DNA from: Anaerolineales bacterium UBA3940
GTDB taxonomy: Bacteria; Chloroflexota; Anaerolineae; Aggregatilineales; UBA3940
DNA: 9,325 nucleotides
Assembly: GCA_002385675.1 (NCBI GenBank)
Contig: DGDY01000157.1
Location: 1-9,325, forward strand
Reading direction: 5' to 3'
The notes below the pieces were generated by a model. It was not told the origin of the DNA. It saw nothing but the letters and a program-made list of their open reading frames with translations, and searched no databases. Both the position numbers and the translations under genes were made by a program. Positions 6,014 through 9,325 of this stretch are shown piece by piece. Positions within the stretch are counted from its first letter, which is position 1. Every line of letters starts with the position of its first letter.

Positions 6014-6054
6014 CCCGCCTCCCCCATTCACCCGTCGAGCGAGCGTTCAACCTC

Positions 6055-6060
6055 ATTGTA
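6055..6060 (-). promoter_or_regulatory. -10 element of the molybdo-protein gene
   Basis: TACAAT on the minus strand (6060-6055), preceded by TTG, would start a transcript near 6048 with a leader of about 35 bases. No good -35 is visible. The element resembles the TGTTACAAT before the response regulator gene. Confidence 0.4.
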
Positions 6061-6091
6061 CAACAGCAGAGAACCGGGTGCGCGCAGCCCG

Positions 6092-6123
6092 GAAAAACGA
6101 AGGAGGGGTCTGCAGGCCCCTCC
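6092..6123 (-). terminator. intrinsic terminator after tatA
   Basis: GGAGGGGTC (6102-6110) and GGCCCCTCC (6115-6123) form a 9-bp stem with one G-T pair and a TGCA tetraloop. Read on the minus strand the stem is followed by TTCGTTTTT (plus-strand complement at 6093-6101). It lies about 40 bases after the tatA stop codon. Confidence 0.8.
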
Positions 6124-6161
6124 CCGTGGCATCAATATTATGCATGCAGTATTCTGCGCGA

Positions 6162-6347
6162 TTACTCGTCCGCAGGCTTGTCTTTGTCTTTGTCTTCGTC
6201 TTCCATGCCCTCTTTCAGGCCTGCCCGGAAACCGCCAACGGCTTCGCCAAGCTCCTTGCCGATCTTGGAAACACGACCGACACCAAAGAGGAGCAGGACG
6301 ATGGCGAGGATGATGAGGAGCTCCATGGGGCCAAGCTGTTGAAACAT
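6162..6347 (-). CDS. tatA: Sec-independent protein translocase subunit TatA
   Basis: This 61-residue protein is the pore-forming TatA/E subunit that moves folded, twin-arginine-tagged proteins over the cytoplasmic membrane. One membrane helix (about residues 9-21, ELLIILAIVLLLF) is followed by the FG hinge (F21-G22) and an amphipathic helix (GRVSKIGKELGEAVGGFRAGLKEG). The tail is acidic and rich in E, D and K. The proline often seen after the FG hinge is absent. AAGGAG (6360-6355) seven bases before ATG 6347 fixes the start; the reading frame stays open much further upstream, but that part is non-homologous. tatC and tatB are not in the window, so the rest of the Tat system must be encoded elsewhere. 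A -10 element upstream and the terminator at 6092-6123 make it a single-gene unit. Confidence 0.92.
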   Translation of the reverse strand: MFQQLGPMELLIILAIVLLLFGVGRVSKIGKELGEAVGGFRAGLKEGMEDEDKDKDKPADE

Positions 6348-6364
6348 GTTTCTTCTCCTTAATC

Positions 6365-6396
6365 GCGGCACAGCCGCAGCTACTGGGCCAAGTATA
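6365..6396 (-). promoter_or_regulatory. tatA -10 element and leader hairpin
   Basis: TATACT on the minus strand (6396-6391) is a good -10, but the -35 region has only a poor match. It would give a leader of about 37 bases. In that leader GCGGC/GCCGC (6365-6369 with 6373-6377) forms a small hairpin just before the AAGGAG Shine-Dalgarno. Confidence 0.45.
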
Positions 6397-6439
6397 CCGC
6401 TAACAGCACGCCAGCGGGAATCCTTGTGCCTCAGCCCGC

Positions 6440-7327
6440 TCACCCTGCCCACGAGATGCCGCACAGCCGCTCGGACAGGCTCCACAGTCGCGCCGCAACA
6501 TCCTCGCGCTGTGCGTACCGGCTGGGCGGCAGCGGGCGGCAGTCCTTCCAGTACACGGCATCCGAGCCGCGCACCGACGGATCCGAGGCGAGAAACACGA
6601 TGGTCTTTGCGCCCTGCTCCGGCGTTGCGCCGCGCCGTCGCCGCTGCCGCCAGAACCACTCGATAAATCCGCTCGTGTGCTTCTGCCCGATCTCGGTGTT
6701 GACCAGCCCGGGGTCGGCGGCATAGGCCCGCACCCGGCTCGCCGGGCCCAGGCGGCGGTTCAACTCAGCGCTGAACAGCACATTCGCCAGCTTGGACTGT
6801 TTGTAGGCGAGCAGGCAGTGGTAATAGCGGCGGTGCATGATGTCCCCCCAGCGGATGCGCGCTCCCCGGTGCGAGCTCGAGCTTACCGTCACCACGCGGG
6901 CCTCAGGCGCGGCCTGCAGCAGTGGCATCAGCTCATACGTCAGCAAAAACGGCGCGAGGTGGTTGACCGCGAACTGCATCTCGTAGCCGTCCTCGGTGGC
7001 GGTGTACCAGCCCGGCACAACGCCCGCGTTGTTGATCAGCACGTCGATTTTGCCGCCGCCCTCCGCCAGCACCCGCTCTCGGATCTCGCACGCCAGCTTA
7101 CGCACCTGCCGCTGCGAGGACAGATCCGCCACGGCGAACGCTAGCCGCGCGTCGGGGTGCTCGGCAAGGATCGCGTCACGGGCTTCGCGGCAGCGCTCAG
7201 GCGAGCGCCCGACGCCCAGCACCCATGCGCCGCGCCCGGCGAGTTCGCGGACCGCCGCCCGCCCGATCCCGCTGGTGGCGCCGGTCACGACGATGGTCTT
7301 GCCTGTCAAATCATGGTTAGCTGTCAT
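6440..7327 (-). CDS. short-chain dehydrogenase/reductase, retinol-dehydrogenase-like
   Basis: This 295-residue NAD(P)-dependent oxidoreductase has the classical SDR Rossmann fold. The nucleotide-binding motif TGATSGIG is at 15-22, D68 lies in the ADLSS segment, NNAG is at 99-102, N122 is the structural asparagine, SSSS is at 149-152, and the active-site YKQSK contains Y175 and K179. R41 after the second strand suggests a preference for NADP(H); this is inference from family rules. The layout (NHLAPFLLT, YKQSKLANVLF, DPGLVNTEIG) resembles retinol dehydrogenase/WWOX-like SDRs, whose real substrates in bacteria are mostly unknown. The ATG overlaps the stop of the upstream SDR by ATGA, so it is translationally coupled. 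The C-terminus (~235-295) is longer than the SDR core and rich in arginine near 227-234. Confidence 0.9.
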   Translation of the reverse strand: MTANHDLTGKTIVVTGATSGIGRAAVRELAGRGAWVLGVGRSPERCREARDAILAEHPDARLAFAVADLSSQRQVRKLACEIRERVLAEGGGKIDVLINNAGVVPGWYTATEDGYEMQFAVNHLAPFLLTYELMPLLQAAPEARVVTVSSSSHRGARIRWGDIMHRRYYHCLLAYKQSKLANVLFSAELNRRLGPASRVRAYAADPGLVNTEIGQKHTSGFIEWFWRQRRRRGATPEQGAKTIVFLASDPSVRGSDAVYWKDCRPLPPSRYAQREDVAARLWSLSERLCGISWAG

Positions 7328-8169
7328 TTGGACGTCATCACCTCGCTGGTCGAAGACACAGGGATGGAGAGCGTATGTCGGACCGGCTGCCCGCGGTCGC
7401 GCCAGCGCCGGTTGAGCACCGCTGCAACAACCCGCTCCGGCAGCAGGTTCCCCACCATCAGTATAAACTGGCTGAAGATACCGGGCACATAGACGGCACG
7501 ACCGGCAAGGGCGTGCTCGATGGTCATCGCGGCAACATCACCCACGTTCAGCGCCATGAGCCTCCCCACAAAGCCCTGCGCCTCGATGCCGCGTATGCAG
7601 CGAGGGGCCGTCGGCAGCCCCGCCGGGCACAGCGCCATGACGGTCACGCCACCCGGCTTGAGTTCCTCGTGCAGCGCCTTCGAGAAGTCGAGCACAAAGC
7701 GCTTCGAGGCAGCATACACGGCCTTCATCGGGATGGCAAAGTACCCAGCCAGGCTGCTCGCGTTGATGATCAGCAACCTGCGCGCCGGGTCGCGGAACTG
7801 GACGATGCGCCGGGTCATCTCGACCATCGCCTCAACGTTGAGGCGCACGATGCCCAGCAGTTCCTCGACGCTGCGCTCGACAAAGCTACCCTCATGCTCG
7901 ATCCCCGCCATGTTGACCAGCCCGTGGAAGCACACACCCTGCCGCGCCACATCCTCCCACAAGGCCGCCCGCGCCGCCGGGTCGGTCAGGTCACAGGGGC
8001 GAATGCGCACCTCCACACCGTAAAGACGCTCCATCCCGGTCGCGAGCGGGCGCAGGCTGTCTTCTGCCAGATCAGTGAGGTACAGGTTCCAGCCGCGCGA
8101 AGCGCACTCGGCGGCAAAGGCTTTTCCCAACCCGCCGGCAGCCCCGGTGATCATCATGTAGCTGTGCAA
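7324..8169 (-). CDS. short-chain dehydrogenase/reductase, classical type
   Basis: This 281-residue SDR is the first gene of a two-SDR operon. The cofactor motif TGAAGGLG is at 8-15. D33 at the end of the second strand suggests NAD(H). D60 lies in the CDLTD segment, NMAG at 86-89 is a variant of NNAG, N111 is present, and catalytic S139, Y152 and K156 are in place (YAASK). The C-terminal part (~235-262) is hydrophobic and includes VYVPGIFSQFILMVGNLLPE, as in SDRs that associate with membranes or lipids, so an acyl-lipid-type substrate is possible. TTG at 8169 is preferred because GGAGGG (8181-8176) lies six bases upstream. The ATGs at 8157 and 8154 have no well-placed Shine-Dalgarno and would cut close to the first strand of the fold. 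Confidence 0.9.
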   Translation of the reverse strand: MHSYMMITGAAGGLGKAFAAECASRGWNLYLTDLAEDSLRPLATGMERLYGVEVRIRPCDLTDPAARAALWEDVARQGVCFHGLVNMAGIEHEGSFVERSVEELLGIVRLNVEAMVEMTRRIVQFRDPARRLLIINASSLAGYFAIPMKAVYAASKRFVLDFSKALHEELKPGGVTVMALCPAGLPTAPRCIRGIEAQGFVGRLMALNVGDVAAMTIEHALAGRAVYVPGIFSQFILMVGNLLPERVVAAVLNRRWRDRGQPVRHTLSIPVSSTSEVMTSK

Positions 8170-8175
8170 CGCCGA

Positions 8176-8221
8176 CCCTCCATACCATCCGCAACCTTCT
8201 ACGCGATGCGTTTGCCTTATA
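8176..8221 (-). promoter_or_regulatory. -10 element and Shine-Dalgarno of the SDR operon
   Basis: TATAAG on the minus strand (8221-8216) is a reasonable -10, although no convincing -35 was found. GGAGGG (8181-8176) decides the TTG start at 8169. Confidence 0.4.
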
Positions 8222-8370
8222 TTGCGCCCCGGAGCATATCCATATCTAATGCGGAGTCGGAGAAGAGGAGGCTCGACGCGAGGTTGTGCGAAGAACCGGG
8301 CCGCGATTGATCATAGCCAAACCGGGCAGCCAGGTCCAAGGGGCGTACACCTTTTCTGTGTCATCTGTGG

Positions 8371-8399
8371 ACTAAAAAGAGCGCCGGAGAGGCGCTCTT
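8371..8399 (-). terminator. intrinsic terminator of csp
   Basis: AAGAGCGCC (8377-8385) and GGCGCTCTT (8391-8399) form a perfect 9-bp stem with a 5-base loop. Read on the minus strand, a TTTTTAG tail follows. It is about 60 bases after the csp stop codon. Confidence 0.85.
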
Positions 8400-8460
8400 G
8401 GCGATTGCCACGCAGGCGGTAGCCGCAGCTAACGGCTCCCGCAATGGCACAGCTCAGGGT

Positions 8461-8673
8461 TCAGATCTTCTGGACTCTCACTGCTTGCGGGCCTTTCGCC
8501 GACTGCTCAATCTCAAACTCAACGCGGTCGCCTTCGTCCAGCTTGGCATAGCCCTGCATCTGGATCTCGGAATAGTGTACGAATACGTCCTTATCCCGAC
8601 CTTCCGGCTGAATGAACCCGTAGCCCTTCTCCGCGTTGAACCACTTCACTGTGCCACGGACGCGCTCTGACAT
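8461..8673 (-). CDS. csp: cold-shock-domain protein (CspA family)
   Basis: This 70-residue single-domain OB-fold protein binds single-stranded RNA and DNA. The family acts as RNA chaperones in cold adaptation and growth. RNP1 is KGYGFI at 16-21 and RNP2 is VFVHYS at 30-35. The other surface aromatic residues W11, F12 and Y18 are present, and the C-terminal strand reads GPQAVRVQ. Length is typical. ATG at 8673 is chosen because AAGGAG lies nine bases upstream and the protein then begins as family members do; an in-frame ATG at 8718 would add 15 unrelated residues and lies within the leader. Transcription probably starts near 8735, giving a leader of about 60 bases. Whether it is induced by cold or constitutive cannot be told. 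Confidence 0.95.
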   Translation of the reverse strand: MSERVRGTVKWFNAEKGYGFIQPEGRDKDVFVHYSEIQMQGYAKLDEGDRVEFEIEQSAKGPQAVRVQKI

Positions 8674-8741
8674 GACTCGTCTCTCCTTATCTTGCTTACC
8701 GCTACACGCACAGAACAACCGCTACCTGCACGCTTGAGTCG

Positions 8742-8768
8742 AGTATAGCAAGTTCGGATCACCGTCAA
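8742..8768 (-). promoter_or_regulatory. csp promoter
   Basis: On the minus strand TGCTATACT ends in the -10 hexamer TATACT (8747-8742) with the extended TGn, and TTGACG (8768-8763) is a good -35. The spacer is short at 15 bp; the extended -10 may compensate for this. Start is predicted near 8735. Confidence 0.65.
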
Positions 8769-8792
8769 CCAGTGCAACCGCCCCCGCCGGAA

Positions 8793-8811
8793 GTTTCAAC
8801 CGGGTTGAAAC
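8793..8811. promoter_or_regulatory. 19-bp palindromic operator candidate
   Basis: GTTTCAACC (8793-8801) and GGTTGAAAC (8803-8811) are perfect arms around one central G. Related half-sites are GTTTCAATT (8838-8846), ATTTGAACC (8880-8888, inverted) and GTTTCAC (8901-8907). The palindrome lies 25 bp upstream of the csp -35 and about 105 bp upstream of the rightward -10. It is a typical size for a dimeric repressor site. The regulator is not in the window. Confidence 0.6.
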
Positions 8812-8915
8812 CTGAACTCGCCAGGGTGGGAATTTCGGTTTCAATTTGAGGCCTAGTTTTGTACCGGGCTTCGCGCGATATTTGAACCGCAAAAATGCGA
8901 GTTTCACTATCGCTT

Positions 8916-8924
8916 TGGTATACT
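8916..8924 (+). promoter_or_regulatory. extended -10 promoter of the iron-type lipoprotein gene
   Basis: TGGTATACT at 8916-8924 is a strong extended -10; the -35 position has no good match. The predicted start is near 8931, giving a leader of about 77 bases. Confidence 0.55.
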
Positions 8925-8934
8925 ACATGCGGCT

Positions 8935-8999
8935 GGGAGGGCACCGGGGAGGGCCGCCCCGGCGTGAACCACGCTCCTCCTGGCCGGCCTAGAAGGAGG
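8935..8999 (+). promoter_or_regulatory. leader that can sequester its Shine-Dalgarno
   Basis: CCTCCT (8976-8981) is a perfect complement to AGGAGG (8994-8999), the core of the Shine-Dalgarno AAGGAGG that serves the TTG at 9008. The same CCTCC can instead pair with GGAGG copies upstream (within 8936-8940 and 8948-8952). CCGGGG/CCCCGG (8944-8949 with 8957-8962) and GCGTG/CACGC (8962-8966 with 8970-8974) are other hairpins. The layout resembles a translational switch, but no known riboswitch class is recognised. Confidence 0.45.
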
Positions 9000-9007
9000 C
9001 ACACATC

Positions 9008-9325
9008 TTGACCACCGTTCGCCGTTCAACCTTCCTCGTCATGGTGTTGTTGGCACTGCTGCTTGCCGCGTGCTCGACCGCCGCGCCGGAGCCAACCGAC
9101 GATGCCGCCGACGCCGGTATCGTTGCCGAAGAGGGCGCCGAACCCCAGAGCCTCGTTGTGTACTCAGGCCGTAATGAGAACCTCGTTGGTCCGCTGATCG
9201 AGCAGTTTGAGGCCGAAACCGGCATCGATGTCGAGGTTCGCTACGGTGCGACCGCCGAGATGGCCGCCACCATTCTCGAAGAGGGTAGCAACAGCCCCGC
9301 TGACGTGTTCTACGGGCAGGACGCG
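9008..9325 (+). CDS. iron(III)-type ABC transporter substrate-binding lipoprotein, partial
   Basis: This gene runs off the right end; 106 codons are visible. It starts with TTG at 9008, eight bases after a perfect AAGGAGG. The signal peptide is of lipoprotein type: RR near the N-terminus, a hydrophobic core, and the lipobox LLAAC with C22. A linker rich in A, D, E and P (23-47) leads into [20 protein letters not shown] and [15 protein letters not shown], which match the N-terminal lobe of FbpA/FutA-type Fe(III)-binding proteins, as does the ADVFYGQDA segment. In the family these capture ferric iron outside the membrane and pass it to an FbpB/FbpC-type permease, which would be expected downstream. 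Iron versus another ligand is not proven, since the iron-binding tyrosines of the second lobe are not in view. Confidence 0.88.
   Translation, partial: MTTVRRSTFLVMVLLALLLAACSTAAPEPTDDAADAGIVAEEGAEPQSLVVYSGRNENLVGPLIEQFEAETGIDVEVRYGATAEMAATILEEGSNSPADVFYGQDA

Larger units (their letters stand above)
8170..8460. other. 291-bp intergenic region between csp and the SDR operon
   Basis: It holds the SDR promoter and Shine-Dalgarno on the left and the csp terminator near 8371-8399. AGCCG/CGGCT can form a small hairpin between the csp stop and the terminator. Bases 8230-8365 show no gene, repeat or other structure I could support. Confidence 0.6.
8674..9007. other. divergent regulatory region between csp and the iron-type lipoprotein
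   Basis: These 334 bp hold the csp leader and promoter (to 8768), a 19-bp palindrome with extra half-sites (8793-8907), the extended -10 promoter of the rightward gene (8916-8924), and its structured leader (8931-9007). No protein-coding gene is apparent. Confidence 0.75.

Noticed and set aside
6348..6659. Upstream in-frame extension of tatA
   Set aside because: It overlaps the 3' end of the SDR gene and a promoter, and the true TatA start has AAGGAG seven bases before it.
7375..8310. + strand open frame of 311 codons opposite the first SDR
   Set aside because: The SDR on the minus strand has a full set of catalytic motifs; the + frame is rich in H, R and P with no recognisable domain.
1..9325. 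CRISPR array, transposase, integrase or phage genes
   Set aside because: No regularly spaced direct repeats of 25-40 bp and no mobile-element proteins were seen on either strand.

Overview
The window looks like a bacterial chromosome segment of high G+C content, with the exception of an AT-richer patch near 3780-3940. GTG and TTG starts are common, Shine-Dalgarno sites are strong, and several promoters are of the extended -10 type (TGnTAtAcT). Gene content fits a member of the Chloroflexota (Anaerolineae-like), but this is a guess from protein style; no rRNA or other phylogenetic marker is present.

Layout. On the + strand at the left is a two-component operon: an OmpR-type response regulator (52-750) and a multi-pass histidine kinase (747-2297), overlapping by ATGA. 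It converges on a minus-strand DnaA-family gene (2258-3709), and the two coding regions overlap by 40 bp. Next is a 460-bp non-coding region (3710-4169) that is unusually rich in repeats and inverted repeats. After it the minus strand carries, from right to left, a cold-shock protein (8461-8673), two translationally coupled short-chain dehydrogenases (8169-7324 and 7327-6440), TatA (6347-6162), a sulfite-oxidase-like molybdopterin protein (6013-5408) and a BMP/Med-family nucleoside-type lipoprotein (5246-4170). A divergent promoter region (8674-9007) separates the cold-shock gene from a + strand iron-type ABC substrate-binding lipoprotein that runs off the right edge (9008-9325).

How the genes fit together. 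The two-component pair is one regulatory unit with unknown signal. The two SDRs form an operon. tatA, the molybdo-protein, the BMP lipoprotein and csp appear to be separate transcription units, because promoters and two clear intrinsic terminators lie between them. No single pathway unites the window.

The most unusual part is the DnaA homologue and the DNA upstream of it. The protein keeps the AAA+ machinery but has changes in the domain IV signature (DGRSHST in place of the usual GGRDHTT), and neither dnaN nor rpmH is next to it. The upstream region has iteron-like TTAAAGAAT repeats, mutually exclusive stems, and a 13-codon ORF with a perfect Shine-Dalgarno sequence. The second spot of interest is the divergent csp/iron-lipoprotein region, which has a 19-bp palindrome with extra half-sites and a leader that could sequester its own ribosome binding site.
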